From Paralimibaculum aggregatum (GTDB lineage: Bacteria; Pseudomonadota; Alphaproteobacteria; Rhodobacterales; Rhodobacteraceae): a stretch of DNA of 49,587 nucleotides. The notes beneath the pieces were generated by a model. The model made no database searches, was not told the DNA's origin, and was given only the letters and a program-made list of their open reading frames with translations. The position numbers were made by a program, and so were the translations under genes. The stretch covers positions 1 through 49,587 of the forward strand of contig NZ_BSYI01000042.1 of the NCBI RefSeq assembly GCF_030270585.1. Direction: 5' to 3'. Position 1 is the first letter of the stretch. Every line of letters starts with the position of its first letter. Shown in pieces: positions 33,499-40,308 of the stretch.

Positions 33499-34262
33499 GG
33501 CACCGGCTGGCGGCGGCGCTCGCCCTTGCCGGCACCCTGCTCGCGCTGCCGGCCGCGGCCTGCCCCGATGCCGGGCCGCAGCTCCTGCTCCGCTCCTGCA
33601 GCGGCGGCGATGCGCTGGCGGCGCGGCTGCTGCTGCTGCCGGACGAGGCGCCCCCCGCCGAGCCGGCCACCGAGACCTGGGTGATGACCGGCGCCTATAC
33701 CGGCGAGGACCGGCGGGCCGATGGCGGGCCGATGCCGGTCGGGCTCTTCGTCCATGGCGGGCGCATCATCAACCCCAATCTCGGGCGGATGGACGGCATC
33801 CTGCTGATCGGCCCCGATGGCCGGCTCGGCCTGCATCACCGCCGCCGGGTGGCGTTCGCCGGGGCGCGGATCGACCTGACCGATCTCGGCGCCCGGCTGC
33901 GCTTCGCCCGCGCGGCGGCGCAGGCCGGCCTCAGCGTGGCGCAGAGCCACCTGCTGATCGTCGACGGCGCGGTCGACGTGAAGCCGCGGCAGGACGCGCC
34001 CCGCTTCGTGCGCCGCATCCTCTTCACCAGCGGCGGCGGCTTCGGCGTCTGGCAGAGCCCGCTGCCGATGACGCTGGCCGAGGCCACCGAGGCGCTGGCC
34101 GCGGCCCATGCGCCGGAGATGGCGCTCAATCTCGACATGGGGTCCTACGACTACTGCTGGCGCCTCGACGGCGGGGCGGCCACGCGCTGCGGCCTCGTCG
34201 ACCGCGCCGACACCGCCCGCTTCTCCAACTTCCTGGTGGTGGCGCGGCGCCCCGGCGGCTAG
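33495..34262 (+). CDS. Exported phosphodiester glycosidase-like (DUF2233) protein
   Basis: A 255-residue protein with a signal peptide (1-22, ALPAAA). The layout VMTGAYTGEDRRADGG, PVGLFVHGGRIINPNLGRMDGILLIGPDGRLGL and the late ALNLDMGSYDYC resemble the NAGPA/DUF2233 fold, in which the late motif is NLDGG; the identification is tentative. It may cleave or bind a phosphodiester-linked sugar. Its ATG overlaps the stop of the second permease, so it is probably co-translated with the transporter. That link could mean periplasmic processing of the imported compound. Confidence 0.62.
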   Translation: MRHRLAAALALAGTLLALPAAACPDAGPQLLLRSCSGGDALAARLLLLPDEAPPAEPATETWVMTGAYTGEDRRADGGPMPVGLFVHGGRIINPNLGRMDGILLIGPDGRLGLHHRRRVAFAGARIDLTDLGARLRFARAAAQAGLSVAQSHLLIVDGAVDVKPRQDAPRFVRRILFTSGGGFGVWQSPLPMTLAEATEALAAAHAPEMALNLDMGSYDYCWRLDGGAATRCGLVDRADTARFSNFLVVARRPGG

Positions 34263-34322
34263 CGCCGCCCCACCCCGCCGCTATATCCTCGGGGAAACCC
34301 GAAGGCAGAACGAGGACCGCCG

Positions 34323-34592
34323 ATGTTTCCGCTGCTCTTCCGGGCCGTGCTCGTCGTCGGCCTGCTGACCGCGATCTATATCGCCCTCGCCGCCTACATG
34401 CGGTGGGACAAGCGGCGCAGCCTCGAGGAGGCGCATGATTCCGGCGCCGCCCCCGGGCTCAGCCGCGAGGATTTCGTCTCCAAGGGCCTCGCCGCCTATG
34501 AGCGCTCCTGGGAAAAACGCGCGCTCTACGGCGTCTTCCTGCTCCCTCTGGTGGTGGGTATGATCGTCGGCACCATCGCCTGGTTCGCCTGA
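34323..34592 (+). CDS. Small two-helix membrane protein, unknown function
   Basis: An 89-residue protein with two membrane helices (about 4-24, LLFRAVLVVGLLTAIYIALAA; and about 68-88, GVFLLPLVVGMIVGTIAWF) joined by a charged loop WDKRRSLEEAHDSGAAPGLSREDFVSKGLAAYERSWEKR. Proteins of this shape occur next to DUF1523 genes in related bacteria. ATG preceded by AACGAGGACC. No motif suggests a mechanism. DUF1523 starts 50 bases later. Confidence 0.72.
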   Translation: MFPLLFRAVLVVGLLTAIYIALAAYMRWDKRRSLEEAHDSGAAPGLSREDFVSKGLAAYERSWEKRALYGVFLLPLVVGMIVGTIAWFA

Positions 34593-34642
34593 GCCGGCCC
34601 CGCCCGAGCCATCCGACCGACCCGCACGCGGAGACCGCCCCC

Positions 34643-35254
34643 ATGTCGAAAGTGAAGTGGATCCTCTACGCCATCCTGCTCGCCGCGGTGGCGGGGCTGC
34701 TGCATTACAGCCTGCCGAAGCGCGACATCGTCCGCATCACCGGCCAGGAGGTGAAGCGCCAGGACAGCAGCACCGAGACCGGTGCCGCCGCCACCCGCGA
34801 CGTCAACTTCATCTTCGTCGTCGACACCGAGGGCGAGGAGGCGGAATACCGCAACGAGGACACCGATTTCGGCTGGCCGCCCTATTTCAAGTTCGACACC
34901 CAGAACGTCGCCTCGAAGGCCGCCAACAACATCTCCACCGCCGACAACCCGAAATGGGTGGTCATCACCTATTACGGCTGGCGCTTCCAGATGAGCTCGA
35001 GCTTCCCCAACATCGTCTCGATCCGCCCGGCCGAGGGGCCGGACGAGCCGCTCTATCCCTGGTTCAACGGCATCGTCGTCGCGGTGCTGGTGATCGGCTT
35101 CCTGATCGTCCGGCGCTTCGTGATCGTGCTCTACGGGCGCCATGTCGATCCGCTGGTCGACGCCATCGACAAGCAGTGGGACGACACCACCGAGACCGTC
35201 TCCACCCGCTATCAGGGGGTCAGCGGCTGGTTCCGCAAGCTGCTCGGGCGCTGA
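34643..35254 (+). CDS. DUF1523 family membrane protein
   Basis: A 203-residue protein matching DUF1523, a Rhodobacterales-centred family of unknown function. Helices near 5-22 (WILYAILLAAVAGLLHY) and about 138-158 (WFNGIVVAVLVIGFLIVRRFV) enclose a periplasmic domain with SLPKRDIVRITGQEVKRQD, VNFIFVVDTEGEEAEYRNEDTDFGWPPYFKFDT and VITYYGWRFQMSSSFPN, all characteristic. The start follows ACGCGGAGACC. It probably shares a transcript with the preceding small membrane protein. Confidence 0.85.
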   Translation: MSKVKWILYAILLAAVAGLLHYSLPKRDIVRITGQEVKRQDSSTETGAAATRDVNFIFVVDTEGEEAEYRNEDTDFGWPPYFKFDTQNVASKAANNISTADNPKWVVITYYGWRFQMSSSFPNIVSIRPAEGPDEPLYPWFNGIVVAVLVIGFLIVRRFVIVLYGRHVDPLVDAIDKQWDDTTETVSTRYQGVSGWFRKLLGR

Positions 35255-35258
35255 GGCC

Positions 35259-35299
35259 GGGCCGCTGAAGCAATTGAAACGGCCCGCAACGTCGGGCCG
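35259..35299 (+). other. Three-element alternative hairpin in the LCCL gene leader
   Basis: GGGCCG (35259-35264), CGGCCC (35280-35285) and GGGCCG (35294-35299) can form two mutually exclusive stems, since the middle element pairs with either neighbour. A TTGAAA at 35274-35279 within the loop could also act as a -35. It lies directly after the DUF1523 stop and 73 bases before the LCCL lipoprotein gene. In GC-rich DNA such pairs can occur by chance. Confidence 0.3.
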
Positions 35300-35371
35300 A
35301 TACAGCGCGGGTCTATCTGGGGGGAAGGCCGATGGGCGGCCCCCGTTCACCCAGATGAGAGACCAGACCCC

Positions 35372-35944
35372 ATGACCCGTTTCCCCTCGCTCCGCCGGCG
35401 CGGCCGGCTCCTCCTCTTGCCCCTCCTCGTGGCCGGGCTCGGCGCCTGCATGCAGGGCGGCGGCAGCGCCGGCGATCTCGGCGCGGCGCTCGGCCAGGCC
35501 GGCCAGGCGATGGCGCAGCTCCAGGGCCTCGCCGGCGCCGGCGCCCGCCCGGTCTCCGGCACCCTGGCCGATGCGGCGCTGCCCGGGCCGGCGCGCTCCG
35601 GCACGGTCCGGCAGCCGCACCCGGACGCGCACCACATCGACTGGGACACCAAGTTCACCCGCACCGGCCTCGCCGACCGCAAGCTGGTCGGCCACGAGTT
35701 CCGCTTCTACTGCCCGCCGGCGCCGTCGCGGCTGACCCCGCGGCGGGTCTACGGCACCGATGTCTACCGCTTCGATGTCTGGATCTGCCGCGCCGCGGTG
35801 CATGCCGGGAAGATCGACCTCGGCGGCGGCAACGTCACGCTGAAGATGCTCGACGGCAACGTCAAGCTGCAGGGCTCGACGCGCAACGGCATCACCTCGA
35901 AGGACGGCTTCTCGGGGGTGCGCTCGACGGTCTTCGTCAACTGA
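35372..35944 (+). CDS. LCCL-domain lipoprotein
   Basis: A 190-residue predicted lipoprotein: lipobox LGAC with Cys26 after a hydrophobic stretch. A glycine/alanine/glutamine linker (about 30-75) leads to an LCCL-like domain (about 105-188): FYCPPAPSR with Cys114, VYGTDVYRFDVWICRAAVHAG (126-146) with Cys139, GGGNVTLKM, and GSTRNGITSKDGFSG (168-182). These are the signature strings of LCCL domains, better known from eukaryotic cochlin and Limulus factor C. It is located in the cell envelope and its partner is unknown. The convergent neighbour is a lytic transglycosylase lipoprotein. Confidence 0.82.
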   Translation: MTRFPSLRRRGRLLLLPLLVAGLGACMQGGGSAGDLGAALGQAGQAMAQLQGLAGAGARPVSGTLADAALPGPARSGTVRQPHPDAHHIDWDTKFTRTGLADRKLVGHEFRFYCPPAPSRLTPRRVYGTDVYRFDVWICRAAVHAGKIDLGGGNVTLKMLDGNVKLQGSTRNGITSKDGFSGVRSTVFVN

Positions 35945-35969
35945 GCCGGCCGGCCTCGGCGCCGGCTCA
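35942..35969. terminator. Hairpin containing the stop codons of two convergent genes
   Basis: TGAGCCGGC (35942-35950) and GCCGGCTCA (35961-35969) form a perfect 9-bp stem with a ten-base loop. The 5' arm begins with the LCCL gene's TGA, and the 3' arm ends with the complement of the transglycosylase gene's TGA. It would fold identically in both transcripts and may act as a two-way 3' end; no U tract is present. Confidence 0.5.
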
Positions 35970-36563
35970 GGTCAGCTCCGGGCAGGCGGTGATCTGCCCG
36001 CGATACCGCGCCGCCTGCGCCGCCACCGCGCGGGCGGCATCCTGCAGCCAGGCCTTGTCGCGCCAGGTGCCCTTGCGGAAGCCGGTATGCCCCTCGTGAT
36101 AGGCGAGGTAGTGGTTGTAGGCGTCGAACGGGCCGATCTCGTTCACCTTCATGGTGCGGCTCGCATACCAGCCGACGAAATCCGCGGCATCGGCAAAATC
36201 GGTCCGGTCGGCATCGCGGTTGCCGGTCTCGCGGACATACCATTCCCAGGTGCCGTCGATCGCCTGGGCATAGCCGAAGGCGGTGGAGGGCCGGCCGGTG
36301 GGAATCACCCCCATCGCATAGGTGTTGGGCGGGCGCACCGCGGCGCGGAAGCTCGATTCGCGCCAGATGATCGCGAGCTGCAGCTCGACCGGCACGCCCC
36401 AGCGCAGCGCCGCCGCCCGGGTCGCCTCCTGCCAGCCGGGGCGCTCGGCGAAGATCGCGCAGGCATCGTCCTGCGCGCGCGGTGCGCCGCCGGGATCGCT
36501 GCTGCTGCCGCAGGAGCCGACCGCCGCTGCCAGCAGCAGGGCCGCAAGCCGTGTCAGATACAT
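35967..36563 (-). CDS. Lytic transglycosylase-like (SLT domain) lipoprotein
   Basis: A 198-residue predicted lipoprotein (VGSC lipobox, Cys18) with a lysozyme-like SLT domain. RWGVPVELQLAIIWRESSFRA (54-73) contains the catalytic Glu69; FGYAQAIDGTWEWY, ADFVGWYA and AYNHYLAYHEGHTGF follow in the order of family lytic transglycosylases. It should cleave peptidoglycan between MurNAc and GlcNAc at the membrane. The ATG at 36563 was chosen since upstream in-frame residues (35 or more) are unlike a coding sequence. An inverted repeat lies just upstream at 36578-36602. Confidence 0.87.
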   Translation of the reverse strand: MYLTRLAALLLAAAVGSCGSSSDPGGAPRAQDDACAIFAERPGWQEATRAAALRWGVPVELQLAIIWRESSFRAAVRPPNTYAMGVIPTGRPSTAFGYAQAIDGTWEWYVRETGNRDADRTDFADAADFVGWYASRTMKVNEIGPFDAYNHYLAYHEGHTGFRKGTWRDKAWLQDAARAVAAQAARYRGQITACPELT

Positions 36564-36769
36564 CAGTCCGGAGCCTGCTCGATCTTTTTTGCTTGGATCG
36601 AGATTACCACGTAAAGTGAAAAACACTATATCTTTGTAAGCCGTGGCACCCCCTGCGGGCCGGCCGGCCCGGGTGCGGCGCAGCAAGGCCCCGGTGGGGC
36701 CGGTGGACACGTGCCGGCAGGCTGCGCTAGAGGGGTCGGGTCAGGGCTGAGAGTCAAGGAGCCGAAGTC
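36564..36769. other. A/T-rich divergent control region between transglycosylase and hspQ
   Basis: This 206-base interval contains the most A/T-rich stretch of the window (36581-36640). CTCGATC (36578-36584) and GATCGAG (36596-36602) are perfect inverted arms around an A/T centre, 15 bases before the transglycosylase start, an operator-like arrangement. The part from 36650 to 36769 is GC-rich with no further element apart from the hspQ ribosome site (AAGGAG near 36757). Confidence 0.5.
36604..36632 (+). promoter_or_regulatory. Candidate promoter of hspQ
   Basis: TTACCA (36604-36609) and TATATC (36627-36632) are 17 bases apart, each matching four of six consensus bases, in the A/T-rich island. 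A start near 36639 would leave a leader of about 130 bases before hspQ. A heat-shock sigma promoter was looked for and not convincingly seen. Confidence 0.35.
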
Positions 36770-37099
36770 ATGTTGCGGCGCGACGCACGTTACAAGATCG
36801 GGCAGGTCGTCAAGCACAAGATCCATCCGTTCCGCGGCGTGATCTTCGATGTCGACCCGGAGTTCGCCAACACCGAGGAATGGTGGCTGTCGATCCCCGA
36901 GGAGGTGCGCCCGCGGAAGGACCAGCCCTTCTATCACCTCTTTGCCGAGAACGAGACCAGCTACTACATCGCCTATGTCTCGGAGCAGAACCTGCTGCCG
37001 GATTTCTCCGGCGAGCCGGTCGAGCATCCGGAGGTCTTCGACTATTTCGAGGAGCTCGAGGACGGGCAGTACCGGATCAGCACCGAACAGTGCCACTGA
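36770..37099 (+). CDS. hspQ: Heat shock protein HspQ (YccV-like)
   Basis: A 109-residue protein of the HspQ/YccV hemimethylated-DNA-binding-like family. YKIGQVVKHKIHPFRGVIFDVDPEFANTEEWW (9-40), RPRKDQPFYHLFAENETSYYIAYVSEQNLLPD (48-79) and HPEVFDYFEEL are the conserved blocks. In E. coli HspQ helps turn over proteins such as mutant DnaA through Lon. ATG follows CAAGGAGCC. It is divergent from the transglycosylase gene and convergent with the gamma-glutamyltransferase gene. Confidence 0.93.
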   Translation: MLRRDARYKIGQVVKHKIHPFRGVIFDVDPEFANTEEWWLSIPEEVRPRKDQPFYHLFAENETSYYIAYVSEQNLLPDFSGEPVEHPEVFDYFEELEDGQYRISTEQCH

Positions 37100-37150
37100 C
37101 GGGCCGGCCGGGGCGCGCCCCGCCAGCCCGCCCCGCCAGCCATCCCAGCA

Positions 37151-38731
37151 TCAGCAGCCGAGCGCGATGCCGTCCTTGCGCGGGTCGGAGGCGCCGATCA
37201 GCACCCCGCGGGCATGGTCGATGCGGATCGCCTGGGCGCCGCCGATGCCCGCCTGCGGCCGGATGATGCCGTGCCCCTTGGCCTCGAGCGCCGCCGCGAC
37301 ATCCGCGCCGTAACCCGCCTCGAGCTTCAGCGCGTCGCCCTCGAAGAACACCCGCGGCGCGTCGATCGCGGCCTGCAGGTCCATGCCGTAATCGACCAGG
37401 TTGGAGACGAAGCGCACATGCCCCGCCGCCTGGTAGGGCCCGCCCATCACGCCGAAGGGCACGGTGACGCGCCCGCCCTCGCGGATCATGCCGGGGATGA
37501 TGGTGTGCAGCGGCCGCTTGCCGCCGCCGGCCTCGTTCGGGTGCCCCTCGGCCAGCGCGAAGCCGGCGGCGCGGTTGTTGAAGAGAATACCGAACCGCTC
37601 CGAGGCGATGCCCGAGCCGAAATTCGCGAAGATCGAGTAGATCAGCGAGACCGCCATGCCGTCGCGGTCCACCACGGTGATGTAGATGGTGTCGCGATGC
37701 GGGCTGCCGAGCGGGTCGACCGGCATCGGCCCGGCGCGCTCGCGCGAGATCCGCCCGGCGAGATCCGCCGCGGTGGCCTCGGCGATGAACTCCTCGACCG
37801 ACATCGTCATGGTCGCCGGGTCGGAGATCATCTGGTTGCGCGCGGCATAGCCGAGCTTGGCGATCTCCATCTCGAGATGCGCGCGCTCGGCGCCGAAGGG
37901 ATGCGTCTCGACGCCGAAGCGCTCGAGCATCCGCAGCATCAGCAGCGCCGTCGCGCCGTGGCTGTTGGGCGGCAGCTCCACCACCTCGGCGCCGCGATAG
38001 GGGGCCGAGACCGGGGTCACCTCGTCGGCCCGGCAGGCGGCGAAATCCGCCGCCGTGTGGCTGCCGCCGGCGGCGCGCAGCGCGGCGATCATGTCCTCGG
38101 CCACCTCGCCCTCGTAGAAGCCGCGCGGGCCCTCGGCGGCGATCCGGCGCAGCACCTCGGCCTGCCCCGGCGCGCGGAACACCGCGCCCACCGGCAGCGC
38201 CCGCTCGCCGGCCAGGAAATGCCGCCGCCCGGCGCCCTGCAGCCGCTCTGCCGCCTCGGCCCAGTCGAGCGCCACCCGCGGCGCCACCGGCACGCCCTGC
38301 TCGGCATAGCGGATCGCCGGGGCGAGCACCGCGTCGAGCCCCTTGCGCCCGTGCCGCTCGGCGAGATGGGCGATGCCCGCCACCGCCCCCGGCACCACCA
38401 CCGAGTCGCCGGTGGCGTCCGGCATCGCGCTCAGCCCGCGGGCCCGCAGCGCCGCCGCATCGAGCCCGGCCGGGGCCCGCCCGGAGGCGTTGAGCCCGAC
38501 GAGATCCTCGCTGCCGGCCGGCTTGACGATGGCGAAGAGATCGCCGCCGAGCCCGGTCATCTGCGGCTCGCAGATCCCCAGCAGCACCGCGCCCGCGAGC
38601 GCGGCATCGACGGCGTTGCCGCCCGCCTCCAGCATCTCGACGGCGACCCGGGCGCCGAGCGGATGCGAGGTGGCGGCCATGCCGTTCTGTGCGTAGACGG
38701 CGGACCGGCCCGGGCTCTGGAACTGCGACAT
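37151..38731 (-). CDS. Gamma-glutamyltransferase family protein
   Basis: A 526-residue Ntn-hydrolase. The substrate-binding N-terminal half has MAATSHPLGARVAVEMLEAGGNAVDAALA and GLGGDLFAIV; the mature small subunit should begin at the Thr of SPHRDTIYITVVDRDG (about residue 346), where autocleavage occurs, followed by AVSLIYSIFANFGSGIA. In classic GGTs the following residue is also Thr, here Ile. No signal peptide is visible, so it is probably cytoplasmic, as in YwrD-like members that may act on glutathione or on gamma-glutamyl or cephalosporin-type amides. The ATG at 38731 begins MSQFQSPGRS; the gene is divergent from DUF2794. Confidence 0.9.
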   Translation of the reverse strand: MSQFQSPGRSAVYAQNGMAATSHPLGARVAVEMLEAGGNAVDAALAGAVLLGICEPQMTGLGGDLFAIVKPAGSEDLVGLNASGRAPAGLDAAALRARGLSAMPDATGDSVVVPGAVAGIAHLAERHGRKGLDAVLAPAIRYAEQGVPVAPRVALDWAEAAERLQGAGRRHFLAGERALPVGAVFRAPGQAEVLRRIAAEGPRGFYEGEVAEDMIAALRAAGGSHTAADFAACRADEVTPVSAPYRGAEVVELPPNSHGATALLMLRMLERFGVETHPFGAERAHLEMEIAKLGYAARNQMISDPATMTMSVEEFIAEATAADLAGRISRERAGPMPVDPLGSPHRDTIYITVVDRDGMAVSLIYSIFANFGSGIASERFGILFNNRAAGFALAEGHPNEAGGGKRPLHTIIPGMIREGGRVTVPFGVMGGPYQAAGHVRFVSNLVDYGMDLQAAIDAPRVFFEGDALKLEAGYGADVAAALEAKGHGIIRPQAGIGGAQAIRIDHARGVLIGASDPRKDGIALGC

Positions 38732-38814
38732 GTCAAACCCTCTTTCTGTCGGATGATCTACCTAACGCCCCGCGCCGGCCCCGGCCAAGCCCCCGCGCGG
38801 CGATTGTTACAGGC

Positions 38815-38844
38815 TTGCAAAGCCGACGGCGCTTTGCTCATAGT
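38815..38844 (+). promoter_or_regulatory. Candidate promoter placing DUF2794 on a leaderless mRNA
   Basis: TTGCAA (38815-38820) and CATAGT (38839-38844) are 18 bases apart. The -10 ends only five bases before the ATG, so transcription would start at or next to the start codon. No ribosome-binding sequence precedes the ATG. Confidence 0.35.
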
Positions 38845-38849
38845 TGGCC

Positions 38850-39194
38850 ATGACCGTCCAGATCCCGTTCACAGGGCGCAGCCGCCCGCCCGAGGCCTGC
38901 AGTTTCCACCGCACCGAGCTCAGCCAGATCCTCAATGTCTACGGACGGATGGTGGCGCTTGGCGAGTGGCGGGACTACGCCATCGACCATCTCGCGGACC
39001 GGGCGGTGTTCTCGATCTTCCGGCATGCTTCGGAGCGCCCGGTCTACCGCATCGAGAAGACCCCGAGGGACGCCCGCCGCCAGGGCGTCTGGGCGGTGGT
39101 CGGCATGGACGGCCGCATCCTCAAGCGCGGCCACGAGCTGCGCCAGGTGCTGCGGGTGCTGGAAAAGAAGCTCATTCGCCTGGTGGACGACTAG
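38850..39194 (+). CDS. DUF2794 domain protein
   Basis: A 114-residue protein matching DUF2794, an alphaproteobacterial family of unknown function. The conserved core is ELSQILNVYGRMVALGEWRDYAIDHLADRAVFSIFRHASERPVYRIEK (about 24-71) with LEKKLIRLVDD at the end. It is cytoplasmic with no membrane segment. ATG at 38850 is chosen; a TTG six bases earlier is possible. No ribosome site is seen. The gene stands alone, divergent from the gamma-glutamyltransferase gene. Confidence 0.88.
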   Translation: MTVQIPFTGRSRPPEACSFHRTELSQILNVYGRMVALGEWRDYAIDHLADRAVFSIFRHASERPVYRIEKTPRDARRQGVWAVVGMDGRILKRGHELRQVLRVLEKKLIRLVDD

Positions 39195-39389
39195 GCGCTC
39201 CGGCTTCCGGGTGTCGGGCGCGGCCTCCGGGCAATGCGGCCCGAAACGCCCGGCATTGGTCATAAATTTGCCACCAATCTGTCAGATGAGCGGCGCGGGG
39301 TTCTGCGCCGGCCCGCATCGCCCGCGGGCGCGCAGGGCGTCGGCCTGCCCGCAGCGGGCGACGGCGTGACATCGGACCGGGGACGGGAA

Positions 39390-40220
39390 ATGCGCTACGG
39401 ACTGCACTGCTGGATCATCGCGCTCGCGATCGCGGCCATGGCCGATGCCGCATCGGCGTCCAGCTTCGTTCTGGATTTCGGCAACACCCAGGTGCCGACG
39501 CTCGACGACGGCCCGGGCAGCAAGGCGGATTACGGCATCGTCGCGAATGACGGCGTCAACGACATCTATGCCCGGCTCACCGCGCTGAACGACTTCACCA
39601 GCAGCAACGGCAACAGCAACGGCTCGGTCAGCGGCGACCTGCGGGTCAACCTGGTCCGCGGCTCGACCGCCCAGCTTCGGCTCGACCTCTTCCTCGATGC
39701 CGGCTACAGCGTCCCCTATTCCAATGCGAACAGCTTCACCTGGACGCTGGTGTTCTTCGACGTAGATGGCATCTCGAATACGCTCGGAGGGTATGGCCCG
39801 GACGCCAACGAGTTCAACTATTACGACGAGGTGCTGCTGTACACGCCGGGAACCGCCGTGTTCTCGGGCGACACCGCGCTGCAGCAGACCGCGACCCCCG
39901 AGGGCCTGCTGGTCAATGCCGAGGGCCAGGCCAGCGTCGCCGGCCAGGACGGCATCACCACGCTCTCCGCCGAGCAGCAGCGCTATGCCTTCGCCTATGT
40001 GCTGACCGACATCGCCTCGGTGCGGTTCGACTACACGGTCCAGGATGTCGATTTCAGCGGAACCGCGCGGCAGCGGAACCTGCTCGTCGATGGCGGATCG
40101 CTGGAGATCACCGAGGACCCGGAGGAGGTCGATGTCCACGCGGTTCCTCTGCCGGCCGGCGCGCCGCTGCTCGCCGCCGGGCTGGCGCTGCTCGGGCTGA
40201 TCCGCCGCCGCCGCGGGTGA
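39390..40220 (+). CDS. Surface protein with VPLPA-CTERM sorting signal
   Basis: A 276-residue exported protein: signal peptide (1-24, ADAASA), a beta-rich acidic domain (about 26-245, with GSTAQLRLDLFLDAGYS, TLVFFDVDGI and FDYTVQDVDFSG) and a C-terminal tripartite sorting tail VPLPAGAPLLAAGLALLGLIRRRRG, which is the VPLPA-CTERM variant of the PEP-CTERM signal: VPLPA motif, hydrophobic helix, arginine cluster. It is expected to be processed by an exosortase and archaeosortase-like machinery in the envelope, often linked to exopolysaccharide. No exosortase gene is in the window. ATG at 39390 follows GGACGGG. Confidence 0.87.
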   Translation: MRYGLHCWIIALAIAAMADAASASSFVLDFGNTQVPTLDDGPGSKADYGIVANDGVNDIYARLTALNDFTSSNGNSNGSVSGDLRVNLVRGSTAQLRLDLFLDAGYSVPYSNANSFTWTLVFFDVDGISNTLGGYGPDANEFNYYDEVLLYTPGTAVFSGDTALQQTATPEGLLVNAEGQASVAGQDGITTLSAEQQRYAFAYVLTDIASVRFDYTVQDVDFSGTARQRNLLVDGGSLEITEDPEEVDVHAVPLPAGAPLLAAGLALLGLIRRRRG

Positions 40221-40285
40221 CGCGGCGGCCGTCGCGGAGCCGGCGCGGCATCGGCCCGCAGGAGGCCCGCGGGCGCGGCGCCCGG

Positions 40286-40301
40286 GGCGGGCCGGCCCGC
40301 C
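40286..40301. terminator. GC dyad between convergent VPLPA and RNase R genes
   Basis: The 16-base palindrome GGCGGGCCGGCCCGCC can fold as a 6-bp stem with a CCGG loop in the 88-base gap between two gene 3' ends. No U tract is present, so it is a weak terminator candidate. Confidence 0.3.
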
Positions 40302-40308
40302 GCGCGCC

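Noticed and set aside
36650-36769. Sigma-32-type heat shock promoter for hspQ
   Set aside because: No convincing CTTGAA with a CCCAT-type -10 at proper spacing; the only reasonable promoter candidate is of sigma-70 type in the A/T island further upstream.
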